A stretch of 15,976 nt of DNA from Bacillota bacterium (GTDB lineage Bacteria > Eremiobacterota > SpSt-956 > JAKJGF01): assembly GCA_029555925.1 (NCBI GenBank), contig JAKPQU010000155.1, forward strand, positions 1 to 15,976, in the 5' to 3' direction. The position numbers and the translations under genes were made by a program. The notes below the pieces were generated by a model that searched no databases, was not told the DNA's origin, and saw only the letters and a program-made list of their open reading frames with translations. Each line of letters starts with the position of its first letter. Within the stretch, counting starts at the first letter, position 1. This document shows positions 1 through 9,200 of this stretch, piece by piece.

Positions 1-170
1 CTGGAACGTTTATAACAGTTACAGCTTATATCATGCTACTTTACATTATAATTCAATAAAATATACCTGTGCTGCCGTGATATTTTTTTCTCCGGAACAC
101 CAGGCAGGCAGACTACTATGTCTAAAGCTAAATAGTATTAATTATAAATTCTTATGAAATACACTATAAT

Positions 171-199
171 TTGACTTTTACCATGTTTGAGATTATAAT
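171..199 (+). promoter_or_regulatory. Sigma-70-type promoter for the Amj-like gene
   Basis: TTGACT at 171-176 is followed by a 17-base spacer and a perfect TATAAT at 194-199. Transcription would start near 206. That gives a leader of about 185 bases before the ATG at 391, which contains the whole 288-365 heptamer inverted repeat. The boxes and spacing are seen directly. Activity is inferred. Confidence 0.7.
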
Positions 200-287
200 T
201 TCACAATTATCTCTATAAGAATGAACTTTTTCCAGAGCTACTCGTATATATATATTGTATTTCATAACTGTTCATAAATAATAACCT

Positions 288-365
288 CGTAATGAGTAAA
301 GCGTAATACGTGATGCAAAGGAATCAATCCCGTCACGCGTTACGCGTTACGCGTCACGATTCACT
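288..365. repeat. Heptamer-repeat hairpin, CGTTACG variant, in the leader of the Amj-like gene
   Basis: The left arm is four units of period 7 from 288 to 315 (CGTAATG, AGTAAAG, CGTAATA, CGTGATG). The right arm is five units from 331 to 365 (CGTCACG, CGTTACG twice, CGTCACG, ATTCACT). Bases 301-315 can pair imperfectly with 331-345 around a loop of about 15 bases. The element ends 25 bases before the ATG and just ahead of the ribosome site CTGGAGGT at 378-385. It is one of several related elements confined to spacers in this window. Confidence 0.8.
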
Positions 366-390
366 TATTCTAAATTGCTGGAGGTAAAAA

Positions 391-2064
391 ATGGATATAC
401 TTATATTAGTAAAAAAAATGGCATTACTCCTCATTGGTGACTGGAAACTCCTGTTTATATTCATAATATCGTCAATGGTGACACTCCTGACTTCTGCTAC
501 GGTTGCTTCGAGACCTGCTGCCGTAAAAACAGGTCAGGTTGCTATGTCCATAACCATATATCAAATATTTTTTATGATAACCAGATTTGCCAATATGTTT
601 TATCTCCCCATACTTGCAAGTTATGTAGACAGAGCTACCAAAACAGGTAATATGGAAACACTTCTTATACAGATAAGAATAATAATCGTAGGAAGTTCTC
701 TGGGAGCAATTATGGCATGGCTTTTATTTCCGACAATAGTAAAAATATTTATTAACGGTGTATCTGCCCTGGAAAAAGAAGGGTCTATGATAAAAGTTCT
801 CGCAGGACTGCTTCATATAAAAAAATGGAAGAACATTCATACAGTAATAGCTCCTCCATCAAACTTCGGTGTATCACTGCTGCATCTGGAAGGTGTGCCG
901 ATAAATTTTCTTATATTTAACATATTTGCCACTGCCATCTGGACAGTAGGTGTGTTATGTGCCATGTATGCCAGTGCTCTCAACAGTGATTATGCAAGGA
1001 CTGCCATATTACTTTCAGGTCTTGTAAATGCTCTGGCTGCTATTATGTTCAGTGTCATAGTAGATCCAAAAGCAGCACTCATAGTAGACGAAGTTATAGC
1101 AAAAAAAAGACCGGAAAAACATGTTTATATTACTGCAGTGTTTCTCATGGCAGGTAATGTTCTTGGAGCAATAATTTCGCAGTTTTTTCTATTACCGGGC
1201 ATAAAGGTAATATCATGGGCTACAACCCATCTTAATCAGGGAGAAACTTCAGGAGGAGGCCTCATAACGGTAGTAATGATAGCAATCATGGTAAGCACTC
1301 TTGCTTCTACGGCAGTAGTATCGCGAATATCGGCAGTCATGACGAAAAGAGTGGCTACTGCCATATCAATATATAATTTTTTCTCTCTTATTACAAGACT
1401 GGCCCAGCAGATTTATGCACCGATTGTCGGTTCAATAGTAGATATCAGCATAAAAAACAGTGAATTTTCACTCCTTCAAAACAGATTAAGGCTTATAATA
1501 CTCGGGTCTACCGTAGGAATATTCCTGGGATTTCTCCTTATGCCTACCTTTATAAATATATACTGTAAAGCCATAAAAGGCATGGAAAAATACGGTTCTC
1601 TGCCCAAACTGTTTCTGAATTTACTGATAAAACCATCCCACTGGTTCAGTGTTGTAAGGACTGCAGCGATGCCGTCCCTTCTGGGAGTAAATCTTTCTCA
1701 TATAAGAGACATACCGAAACCTTTCCTTATTTTTAATGTTCTGGTTATTTCCATACATACAGTCGGAGTTATGGCTGCCACCTATGCGAGTGCCCTTATG
1801 CCTGAATTTGCAAGGACTGCCACTCTGCTTTCCAGTATAGTAAACGGCGTGGCAACAATATTAATAGGCATCGTCGTAGATCCTGCATGTGCCGTTATTA
1901 CCGATCAGGCAGTATCAGGGAAAAGACCTTTAGGTCATGTAAAAACAATGGCTCTATTTTTAATTGCAGGTATGTTCCTGGGAACCCTTTTATCACAGGT
2001 TATATTTATACCATGTGTATATATTATTAAAATAGCTTCACAGATACTTACAAAAGTGTTTTAA
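391..2064 (+). CDS. amj: Tandem-duplicated Amj-type lipid II flippase (DUF2837)
   Basis: A 557-residue integral membrane protein made of two homologous halves, offset by about 272 residues. Residues 40-80 match 311-351 (both open with SR, then AV.T...VA..I.IY, and end in VD). Residues 185-271 match 457-543, sharing TVGV, YASAL, ARTA.LLS, VDP.A, KRP and a Gly-rich final helix. The motif 'SR..AV.TG..A.S...' followed by a hydrophobic segment and R is typical, as I recall, of the Amj/YdaH (DUF2837) family. That family flips undecaprenyl-linked peptidoglycan precursor (lipid II) and is usually about 270 residues, so this is a double-length fusion. Each half shows several hydrophobic segments and no signal peptide. 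The ATG is supported by CTGGAGGT at 378-385. The gene is monocistronic: a promoter lies at 171-199, and the next gene converges after 42 bases. Family assignment is from memory; flippase activity is inferred. Confidence 0.72.
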   Translation: MDILILVKKMALLLIGDWKLLFIFIISSMVTLLTSATVASRPAAVKTGQVAMSITIYQIFFMITRFANMFYLPILASYVDRATKTGNMETLLIQIRIIIVGSSLGAIMAWLLFPTIVKIFINGVSALEKEGSMIKVLAGLLHIKKWKNIHTVIAPPSNFGVSLLHLEGVPINFLIFNIFATAIWTVGVLCAMYASALNSDYARTAILLSGLVNALAAIMFSVIVDPKAALIVDEVIAKKRPEKHVYITAVFLMAGNVLGAIISQFFLLPGIKVISWATTHLNQGETSGGGLITVVMIAIMVSTLASTAVVSRISAVMTKRVATAISIYNFFSLITRLAQQIYAPIVGSIVDISIKNSEFSLLQNRLRLIILGSTVGIFLGFLLMPTFINIYCKAIKGMEKYGSLPKLFLNLLIKPSHWFSVVRTAAMPSLLGVNLSHIRDIPKPFLIFNVLVISIHTVGVMAATYASALMPEFARTATLLSSIVNGVATILIGIVVDPACAVITDQAVSGKRPLGHVKTMALFLIAGMFLGTLLSQVIFIPCVYIIKIASQILTKVF

Positions 2065-2107
2065 AGTAAAAAGTGAAGCAGGTTCTTTTCACTATTCACT
2101 TTTCACT
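2065..2107. terminator. Heptamer-repeat hairpin between convergent genes, possible bidirectional terminator
   Basis: The spacer between two facing stop codons is filled by units of period 7: AGTAAAA and AGTGAAG on the left, TTTTCAC and TATTCAC types on the right. Bases 2065-2077 pair with 2095-2107 with a single G-T wobble. The position suits a bidirectional terminator, but the U-tracts that would follow are short, so termination is inferred from position. The element belongs to the AGTGAAT variant of the window-wide heptamer family. Confidence 0.5.
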
Positions 2108-4263
2108 CAATAAACATTCAACCTGTTTTTTTTATCTAAAATTTTCTGCCTGTAATATTCAGGATAAACATTTACAAGACAGTCAGGACATATGCCGTGA
2201 CTGAATTCTGCATGGGAATGTTCTTCAATATAAGCTTCTACCTGATGCCAGTAACCATTGTCATCACGTATTTTTTTACAGGATGAACATATGGGAATTA
2301 AACCCTTCAGTGTATTGATATGTTCCAGAGATTGTTGAAGATGATTTATGAGTCTGTTTTTTTCTTCAGTCATTTTTTTTATTTCAGTAATATCCTCTAT
2401 AGAAAGGAGAATTAAATGCGTATCCATGGTTTCTCTATATATTTTTTTTGCATTCACAACCATTGTTCTCTGTCCGAGAGAAGGGAAATCCTGATTTACT
2501 TCAACATGTTCAACAATATTTCCCGCCGGTACTATATTATCAAGCAAATTCCTGAGTTCCGATATATTCCACAGTCCTCCATGGAGGTCATAAAAAATCT
2601 GCCCTTCTGCTTCAGAAGGGCTTACATTAAACATCCTGTAAAAGGACTGGTTTGCCGAAACTATTTTCATATCAGAATTAAGTACTACGAGACAATCACG
2701 CATGGTATGAATAATACTTTCAGCATATTCTCTTGCCTCCCTTAATTGCTGTTCTGACATTTTCTGTTCCGTAATATCTTCATAGGTACCGATAATACCT
2801 ATGACATTCCCTTTTGTGTCATGGAGTGGCATTTTATTTGTATCCAGCCATGCCAGTTTTCCGTCTGCCTGTATATGACTTTCAATCATATGGTATTCTG
2901 GAGTATTTGTCTTCATAACCCTTCTGTCAGACCTGCGGGATAAATCTGCTTTATCTTTTTCCCATGCCAAATCATAATCAGTTTTTCCCGTTATTTCCTC
3001 GGATGACTTCAGACCCCTATCTGAGGCAAAGAGGCTGTTACATCCGAGATAAACAGATTTGCTGTTTTTCCAGAATACCCTGGCAGGAATGGAATCCAGC
3101 ACAATTTGAAGCATCTTCCGGGATTTCCAGAGTTCTTCGTCATTTTTTTTGCGATCGAAAAGATTTACAAAAAATTCTCCCACCATCTTAAGTAATTTTA
3201 TATCTTCTTCTTTCCATAATTTTTCACCTCTGTCTGAAGAGAAACCGAAGAGTCCTACAAGGCTTTTCTTCATTACAAGAGGTATGGCAAAAAGTGATTT
3301 CATATCACAGGCGATCCAGACTTCTTTTTTTATTTTCTTCCCTGCCGTGAGTTCACCATCACCGGGAATATGTATATAATCAAATAATTGTTTCTGTTCC
3401 ATTGAACATGAAAAGGATTCAAACGACATTTCTTTCAGCCTGTCACTTCTTGGCTGAACACCTTCATTACACCATTCATAGGTTTGAGCAATGCCTGATA
3501 AATCATCTGAATAAAGATCTACAAAACAACGGTCAACACGAACAAACTCTCCCAGGGCTTTTAAGGCCCAGTATATTTCCCTGTCAATCTGTGACGGAGT
3601 AAGGTTTATAAAATGAGTGGATATAGCAGTAACAAGCTGTTCCATTAACAATCTATAACAGAGATCTTCCTGGGCCTGTTTTCGTTCCGAAACTTCCTTT
3701 TGAAGTTTCTCATTGGCCTTTTTAAGCTCATCAGTGCGATTTTTCACGAGTTCTTCAAGATGATCACGATATTTTTTTAATTCTTCTTCAACATGTTTTC
3801 TTTCAGTAATATCTCTGATTATGGCAAGAATAAAAATACCGGTTTTATCGTGTCCTGACGAAAGGGATAGTTCTACAGGAAACAGTGTATTATCACTCCG
3901 TAAAGCCGTAAGTGTTACTGTTTTCCCTATTGCTCCATCAGGTTTTCCTGTTGTGAGATAACTTTTTACTTTTTCTCTGTGAATTTCCCTGTAATCTTCA
4001 GGTATGATAAGATCAAGAGATTTCCCTATGACATCCTCTTTTTTATGGCCAAACATCTTTTCTGCCGCAATATTAAATATACTGATCAGTCCATGTTCGT
4101 TTATTGCTATAATTGCGTCTTTGCTGGCATCTATAACAGTAAGAAAGCAGTCTTCATATTTCACCGTCGGGCATATCAGATGGTCTTCGTCGAGGTATTT
4201 TCTGTCTTTTTCAACAGAAGAATTTTTATGATTTAATTCTTTTTCTCTGTTAAATCTCTGCAT
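2107..4263 (-). CDS. PAS-GAF-PAS-PAS sensor protein with Cys/His C-terminal domain and no kinase
   Basis: A 718-residue soluble sensor. PAS 1 is at about 38-155, ending in the canonical DITERK stretch. A coiled coil follows at 155-200, then a GAF domain at about 205-375, PAS 2 at 383-500 (PAC end YEDITEQ), PAS 3 at 513-630 (IEDITEIK) and a short coiled coil. The last 70 residues carry LKGLIPICSSCKKIRDD, then YWHQVEAYIEEHS and SHGICPDC. This motif recurs at the C-terminus of PAS and response-regulator proteins and resembles a metal-binding site (Cys659, Cys662, His689, Cys692, Cys695). No transmembrane segment, histidine phospho-acceptor domain, HATPase, GGDEF or EAL domain is present, so the output is unknown. 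The ATG is supported by AGGAGG at 4272-4277, and a promoter lies at 4319-4346. Domain calls are confident; ligand and partner are not visible. Confidence 0.85.
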   Translation of the reverse strand: MQRFNREKELNHKNSSVEKDRKYLDEDHLICPTVKYEDCFLTVIDASKDAIIAINEHGLISIFNIAAEKMFGHKKEDVIGKSLDLIIPEDYREIHREKVKSYLTTGKPDGAIGKTVTLTALRSDNTLFPVELSLSSGHDKTGIFILAIIRDITERKHVEEELKKYRDHLEELVKNRTDELKKANEKLQKEVSERKQAQEDLCYRLLMEQLVTAISTHFINLTPSQIDREIYWALKALGEFVRVDRCFVDLYSDDLSGIAQTYEWCNEGVQPRSDRLKEMSFESFSCSMEQKQLFDYIHIPGDGELTAGKKIKKEVWIACDMKSLFAIPLVMKKSLVGLFGFSSDRGEKLWKEEDIKLLKMVGEFFVNLFDRKKNDEELWKSRKMLQIVLDSIPARVFWKNSKSVYLGCNSLFASDRGLKSSEEITGKTDYDLAWEKDKADLSRRSDRRVMKTNTPEYHMIESHIQADGKLAWLDTNKMPLHDTKGNVIGIIGTYEDITEQKMSEQQLREAREYAESIIHTMRDCLVVLNSDMKIVSANQSFYRMFNVSPSEAEGQIFYDLHGGLWNISELRNLLDNIVPAGNIVEHVEVNQDFPSLGQRTMVVNAKKIYRETMDTHLILLSIEDITEIKKMTEEKNRLINHLQQSLEHINTLKGLIPICSSCKKIRDDNGYWHQVEAYIEEHSHAEFSHGICPDCLVNVYPEYYRQKILDKKNRLNVY

Positions 4264-4318
4264 AAAAATACCCTCCTCTTAAATTTTCTCTCTCTTTATT
4301 CCATATAATCCTGATTTT

Positions 4319-4346
4319 AATATAGCTCTTATATTGTTCCTGTCAA
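4319..4346 (-). promoter_or_regulatory. Promoter for the PAS-GAF sensor gene
   Basis: On the minus strand a perfect TTGACA (4346-4341) is followed by a 16-base spacer and TATATT (4324-4319). This places a start site near 4312, about 50 bases before the ATG at 4263. The 102-base gap lies between codirectional genes, so the sensor can be expressed apart from the TPR operon upstream. Confidence 0.65.
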
Positions 4347-4365
4347 TAGCTTTTTATATATTTTT

Positions 4366-6282
4366 TTATGTATCCCCTGCAAAAACAATATCTTCCCCTT
4401 CAAGCATCTTTAAATCATCATATTTAAGCCTTTTTTTCATATCACTTATTCTTTTTACTATTTCTTTTCTGTCTTCTGCATCACAGAGTTTCAGGTAACT
4501 ATACATTTCCTTTATGGCTTTGAAAAAATCACCTTTTTTCTGATAAAGTACTCCCAGATTACGATGAGCCTCTGCAATGGAAGGATCAAGTTCTATAGCT
4601 TTATAATAACTTTCCTGTGCATCAAGAAGTCTGTTCATATCATTGTAGACTGCTCCGAGATTGGAATAGGCTATAGCATAATCTTCTTTTAAATTAATAG
4701 CTTCTTTGTAATGGTTAAGAGCTTCATGAAAAATCTTCAGTCTGTAGAAAATATTACCAAGATAAAGATGAACCTCAGGGTCGGCTAAATTCTTATTTAC
4801 AGCAATCTTCAGGTATTCCTGAGCCTTCCTTAATTTTTTTAGTTCATAATAGACAAGGCCCAGTTTAAAATAAACTTCCCCACTGTCAAAACCTCGCTCT
4901 ATGGCCATATCAAAATATTTTATGGCATCATTATATTGCTTCATTTCTTTATGTACTATGCCAATTCTGTAGTAAGCTTCGGAGAAATCATCTTTTATAT
5001 TTAAAATATTTAAGTACTGTGCAATAGAAGCTTCAAAATCACCTTTATCAAGCAAGATCCTGGCAATTCCTGACATTGCCTGAATATTTGCAGGATCATA
5101 TTTCAGAAGTTTTTTATATTCGTTTTCGGCAAGAACAACAAGGCCTTTTTTTTCATAACTTATGGCTAAATTGTACCGGGCATCATGACAGGTCTGATCC
5201 AGTTTTATAGCTTTTTGGTACTGTCTTATAGCTTCATCAATATTGTCATGAGCGAATAAATACTTTCCGAGATTAACATAACAGACAGGAGAATCAGGAT
5301 TTAACCTGATCGCTTCTTCAAGGTTTTTTAATCCCCTGTCCTCTTCAACTACCAGTGCTATGCCTTCAGATGCAATTATGGCGCCTTCTCCGGTAATTTT
5401 AGTTTCTGAAACATCATCCAGTAAATCCAGAATTTCTTTCTTTTCTCCGGGAGAAAGTTCCTGTTCCTCACAGATACGGGCAAGACTTGCCTTTGCCTGG
5501 GGCAAATCCTTATTCAGTGTGACTGCTTTTTTAAAGCTATCCCTGGAACTTTCATAATCACCTTTAATGTAATAAATAGTACCAAGATTGGAATAGGCTT
5601 CTGCATAATCAGGATCTATAGTTATAGCTTTACGAAAGGATTCTATGGCTTTATTGTACTGTCTTGTTTCTTCATAAAGCACTCCCAGGTTTGAAAAAGC
5701 AATTGCATTGGAAGAGTCATAACGTAAAGCCTGCTGTATTTTTTTTATACCTTCAGTATAACGGGAGAGTTTACCGCAGGCATAGGCAAAATTAATATAA
5801 GCCTGAATGCAATCAGGCTTTATTTTTATAGCTTTTTCACATTCCTCTTTCATCTCTGCATACATCTCTCTGACACCATATATATGAGCAATATTAATAT
5901 GGGCCTCTGCCAGAGTAGGATCAATCTCAAGGGCATGGCTAAACTGTGAGATTGCCTCATCCAATTTCCCCTGTCTGCTGTATAAAACACCGAGGTTACA
6001 ATAAGCGCCTGAGAGGGATGGGTTTAAAGCTATTGCTCTGGAAAGATATTCACCTGCTTTATCATATTCTTTGATCATAAGAAAAATATAGCCAAGATTG
6101 GCAAATATCTCCGGTGAAGAAGGATTAATTACAATGGCTTTTTCAAATTCTTCTATAGCACGTTCATAATGACCTTCTTTTGCATAGAGAACTCCTAAAC
6201 TGGCATGGCCGTTAAACAATTCTTCCCTGTCTTTGCCTTTATTACTGTTATCGGATTTAGATAAAGAAGGATCTTGTGCCAT
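4366..6282 (-). CDS. TPR-repeat protein, kinase-less paralogue of its upstream neighbour
   Basis: A 638-residue protein made almost entirely of 34-residue TPR units (A..NLG..Y...G.Y..A...F.KAI.L.P pattern). There are two blocks, about 25-270 and 320-610, joined by an acidic linker. It has no signal peptide, membrane segment or catalytic domain. It is colinear with the TPR portion of the kinase encoded immediately upstream: both share LGVLYAKEG at the start, SGAYCNLGVLY, AHINIAHIYG, DYAIAYSNLGAVYND and AEAHRNLGVLYQK. The two genes therefore arose by tandem duplication, with loss (or gain in the sister) of the zinc ribbon and kinase. The likely role is a protein-interaction scaffold, possibly binding the same partners as the kinase. 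The ATG has AGGAG at 6293-6297 with a longish 10-base spacing. A 51-base gap to the upstream gene and no obvious promoter suggest co-transcription. Its specific partners are unknown. Confidence 0.85.
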   Translation of the reverse strand: MAQDPSLSKSDNSNKGKDREELFNGHASLGVLYAKEGHYERAIEEFEKAIVINPSSPEIFANLGYIFLMIKEYDKAGEYLSRAIALNPSLSGAYCNLGVLYSRQGKLDEAISQFSHALEIDPTLAEAHINIAHIYGVREMYAEMKEECEKAIKIKPDCIQAYINFAYACGKLSRYTEGIKKIQQALRYDSSNAIAFSNLGVLYEETRQYNKAIESFRKAITIDPDYAEAYSNLGTIYYIKGDYESSRDSFKKAVTLNKDLPQAKASLARICEEQELSPGEKKEILDLLDDVSETKITGEGAIIASEGIALVVEEDRGLKNLEEAIRLNPDSPVCYVNLGKYLFAHDNIDEAIRQYQKAIKLDQTCHDARYNLAISYEKKGLVVLAENEYKKLLKYDPANIQAMSGIARILLDKGDFEASIAQYLNILNIKDDFSEAYYRIGIVHKEMKQYNDAIKYFDMAIERGFDSGEVYFKLGLVYYELKKLRKAQEYLKIAVNKNLADPEVHLYLGNIFYRLKIFHEALNHYKEAINLKEDYAIAYSNLGAVYNDMNRLLDAQESYYKAIELDPSIAEAHRNLGVLYQKKGDFFKAIKEMYSYLKLCDAEDRKEIVKRISDMKKRLKYDDLKMLEGEDIVFAGDT

Positions 6283-6333
6283 AAAATGATGTCTCCTGCA
6301 AATTTTCTGTACATAAGTTCAGCGGTCAGGCAA

Positions 6334-9180
6334 TCATCTTCCGGACATTACTGATCGTTTGATTTTATATTCCATATCCTTTATTCTCTTCCTGATTTCC
6401 CTGCTGTCTTCCGGTTCACCGAGGCTTAAATATATTTCCATTTCATCTATAGCTTTAAGGAACTCTCCTCTTTTCTGATAAAGGACTCCAAGATTACGAT
6501 GGGCTTCTGCTATATTTCTGTCCAGTTGTAAAGCCCTGTAATAATTTTCTTCTGCCTTATCGAGCATATTCAAGTCATTATATACTGCACCGAGATTTGA
6601 ATAGGCTATGGCATAATCGGATTTAAGCTGTATTACCTCTTCATACTGCCACATGGCTTCATGTAATAATTTCTTTGTATAATATATATTTCCGAGATAT
6701 AAATGAGCCTCTGGATAGGTCAAATTTCTGCTTATAGCAATTTTAAGATATTCTTCGGCCTTATCATAGAGATGTTCCTGTTCATAATAGATCATTGCAA
6801 GATTAAAATAAATATCCGCAGAGGCAAATCCCATTTCAAGAGCTTTTTCAAGGGAAATTCTTGCAAATTTATATTTCTTTAATCCCATGTATGATATACC
6901 CAGGCCGTAATGGGCTTCAGGAATATCATTTCTCATGGTAAGCAGATTTGAATAAATTACAGAAGAACCATCAAAATCTTTTTTCATAAGAAGCAGATTT
7001 CCCAGGTGTAAATATGCTTCAATGTGGGAGGACTGATTTTTTATAACCTTCCTGTATTCTGTTTCTGCAAGGCAGTTAAGACCTTTTTTCTCATATGCCT
7101 CTGCCAGATAAAAATGGCCGTCTATTCCGGAAGGATCAATACGAATAGCTCTCTGATAATGTCTTATACCTTCATCCATATTACCATGGTCAATATAGTA
7201 ACGGCCGAGTTCAATATAAGGGGCAGGTTCATTCGGTATGACAGTTATCTGTGCTTCCAGCCTTCTTTTTTTATCTTCCTCTTCCTTTTTATCCTGAAAT
7301 ATTACAAATCCCTCTTCCTCATCCCTGTCTTCAGGTGAAATAACATTAGGCGACAGAGTCAGGTCTTCATTACTGTATGTTATCTTTTCAGGATTGATAG
7401 CAAGTAATTTAATTACTTCCTGTTTTTCTTTTTCGTTTACCTTATGTTCCTTACAGAGTCTTACAAGGTTGGCTTTTGCCTGCATAAATTCAGGGTTTAT
7501 TTCTACAGCTTTCTTAAAGCTCTCTTTAGATTTATCAAAATCCCCTTTCTTATAATAAACTATACCCATATTGGAATAGGCTTCCGCATAATCAGAGTCT
7601 ATGGAAATAGCTTTATTAAAAGAGTCTATTGCTTTATCGTACTGTTTGTTTTCTCCGTAAAGGACACCAAGATTCGAATGGGCAAAGGCATTTGAAGCAT
7701 CAAAGAGGAGAGCTTTTTCCAGCCTTTTTATACCTTTCTCATAAGAGCCTGTTTTGCCGCAACCATAGGCATAATTTATATAGGCTTCCATACATTCAGG
7801 TTTTTTTCTTATAGCTTTCTCACATTCCTCTATCATTTCTTTGTACATCTGCCTGTTTCCATATATATGAGCTATATTAATATGGGCCTGGGCAAGAGAG
7901 TTATCCATTGTGAGTGCTTTCTGAAAGTGTTGTATTGCTTCTTCCGTCATACCTTTTCTATTATATAACACACCAAGATTACAGTAAGCCCCTGAGAGTT
8001 TCGGATTTAACTCTATAGCTTTATTGAAATATTCCAGAGCCATATCATAGTCTTTAATCATAAGGGAAATATAGCCAAGATTGGAATATACCTCTGCTGA
8101 AGACGGATCCAGAATAATAGCCTGTTCAAATTCTTCCATTGCCCTGTCATAACTACCTTCTTTTGCATAAAGAACTCCCAGATTGGAATGAGCCTTAGCA
8201 AGATCCGCAGACTCTTTTCCTTTATGTTCTGATTTATGCCTTGTTTTATGTTTTAAGGCTACAGGAGAAAGCTGTTTCTTGCCAACACACTGTAGAGCAG
8301 TTTTCAGTTCTTCGGCAGACTTATAACGATCTTCAATCGCAAATTCCAGAGATTTCATTACAATCTGTTCCATAAGAACTGAAATAGAAGGATTTAATTT
8401 TCTAAGAGGTTCAAATTCAAAAGGGACTACAGGAAACTTGCCTGTAAGGAGATGATGCATTGTAGCACCAAGAGCATAAATATCACTTTGAGGTCTTGGC
8501 TTTCCCTCATATTGTTCAGGAGGAGAATAACCTACAGTACCTATAATAGTCTTGGCAGTAGTCGTGAGGCCGTGCTCTACAGGCCTTGCTATACCGAAGT
8601 CAACCAGCATAGCCATATTGTCACTTCTCCTTATAACAATATTTGCCGGTTTTATATCTCTGTAAATAACCACAGGTTTATGATTATGGAGATAGTCAAG
8701 TACAGAACAAATTTCCATGGCCCATTCTATTACTTTACCTTCGGCAAGTCCGGGATTACCTTCTTTTTCAAGTATAGCTTCAAGATCTACTCCTTCTATA
8801 TAATCCATTATCATAAAATAATTATCAAAATCATAAAAATAATCACTCACTCTTGGCAGATTGGGATGTGATAGTGTTGCAAGTAAACCTGCTTCACGTT
8901 CAAACCTGGCAATAAGGACTTCGTCACTTTCTTCATAAGATTCATCTATAAAAAGTTCTTTAATGGCAATAGTTTTGCCTGTCATATCTTCGCCTATATA
9001 AACAGCACCCATTCCGCCTGCTTTAATCAATCTGATGACCTTATAAGAATTTTTTATAACTGTACCAGGTGCCAGAGTTCCATCGGATGAGTATCTGGAC
9101 ACAGATGAACCACAAAAACTACAATTTTCCTCATCAGAATTATTAGAATGTCCGCAATGGGGACAGGAAATAAGCTCCAT
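6334..9180 (-). CDS. Zinc-ribbon / Ser-Thr protein kinase / TPR fusion protein
   Basis: A 948-residue cytosolic protein. Residues 6-23 form a zinc ribbon (CPHC, then CSFC). The kinase domain spans about 46-298: glycine loop KAGGMGAVY at 53-61 (first Gly replaced by Lys), AIK lysine at 74, catalytic loop YRDIKPAN with Asp175 (the usual His is Tyr), DFG at 194-196, and GTVGYSPPEQYEG in the activation/P+1 region with SDIYALG after it. A basic linker (about 300-325) leads to two TPR blocks, about 328-590 and 665-930, separated by a highly charged segment with a DEEEG and KKEEEDKKRR run. The key catalytic residues are present, so an active Hanks-type kinase is likely. The TPRs probably recruit substrates or regulators. 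The ATG has AGAGGT at 9184-9189 with only 3 bases before the start, which is tight. It is the first gene of an operon with the TPR paralogue. Substrates cannot be inferred. Confidence 0.9.
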   Translation of the reverse strand: MELISCPHCGHSNNSDEENCSFCGSSVSRYSSDGTLAPGTVIKNSYKVIRLIKAGGMGAVYIGEDMTGKTIAIKELFIDESYEESDEVLIARFEREAGLLATLSHPNLPRVSDYFYDFDNYFMIMDYIEGVDLEAILEKEGNPGLAEGKVIEWAMEICSVLDYLHNHKPVVIYRDIKPANIVIRRSDNMAMLVDFGIARPVEHGLTTTAKTIIGTVGYSPPEQYEGKPRPQSDIYALGATMHHLLTGKFPVVPFEFEPLRKLNPSISVLMEQIVMKSLEFAIEDRYKSAEELKTALQCVGKKQLSPVALKHKTRHKSEHKGKESADLAKAHSNLGVLYAKEGSYDRAMEEFEQAIILDPSSAEVYSNLGYISLMIKDYDMALEYFNKAIELNPKLSGAYCNLGVLYNRKGMTEEAIQHFQKALTMDNSLAQAHINIAHIYGNRQMYKEMIEECEKAIRKKPECMEAYINYAYGCGKTGSYEKGIKRLEKALLFDASNAFAHSNLGVLYGENKQYDKAIDSFNKAISIDSDYAEAYSNMGIVYYKKGDFDKSKESFKKAVEINPEFMQAKANLVRLCKEHKVNEKEKQEVIKLLAINPEKITYSNEDLTLSPNVISPEDRDEEEGFVIFQDKKEEEDKKRRLEAQITVIPNEPAPYIELGRYYIDHGNMDEGIRHYQRAIRIDPSGIDGHFYLAEAYEKKGLNCLAETEYRKVIKNQSSHIEAYLHLGNLLLMKKDFDGSSVIYSNLLTMRNDIPEAHYGLGISYMGLKKYKFARISLEKALEMGFASADIYFNLAMIYYEQEHLYDKAEEYLKIAISRNLTYPEAHLYLGNIYYTKKLLHEAMWQYEEVIQLKSDYAIAYSNLGAVYNDLNMLDKAEENYYRALQLDRNIAEAHRNLGVLYQKRGEFLKAIDEMEIYLSLGEPEDSREIRKRIKDMEYKIKRSVMSGR

Positions 9181-9200
9181 AATACCTCTAAAATTTTTAA

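Larger units (their letters stand above)
1..390. other. Non-coding leader region upstream of the Amj-like gene
   Basis: No convincing gene is visible in this 390-base stretch. It is very AT-rich for its first 290 bases, then switches to the CG-containing heptamer repeat described separately. It holds one good plus-strand promoter (171-199). A frame open from base 2 to a TGA at 155-157 is rich in Tyr, Asn and Leu codons and has no recognisable motif. It is probably chance, although the extreme 3' end of a gene lying left of the window cannot be excluded. Confidence 0.6.

Noticed and set aside
2..157. Frame open from the left edge to a TGA, possibly the C-terminus of an upstream gene
   Set aside because: Only 51 codons, with chance-like Tyr/Asn/Leu-rich composition and no motif. 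AT-rich spacer readily gives such frames.
288..365. CRISPR array
   Set aside because: Units are 7 bases with no spacers between them and no cas genes are present.
2416..2745. Plus-strand open frames opposite the PAS, TPR, kinase and HEAT genes
   Set aside because: They overlap strongly supported genes on the other strand. Their translations are low-complexity or Phe/Ser/Cys-rich and lack domains or good ribosome sites.
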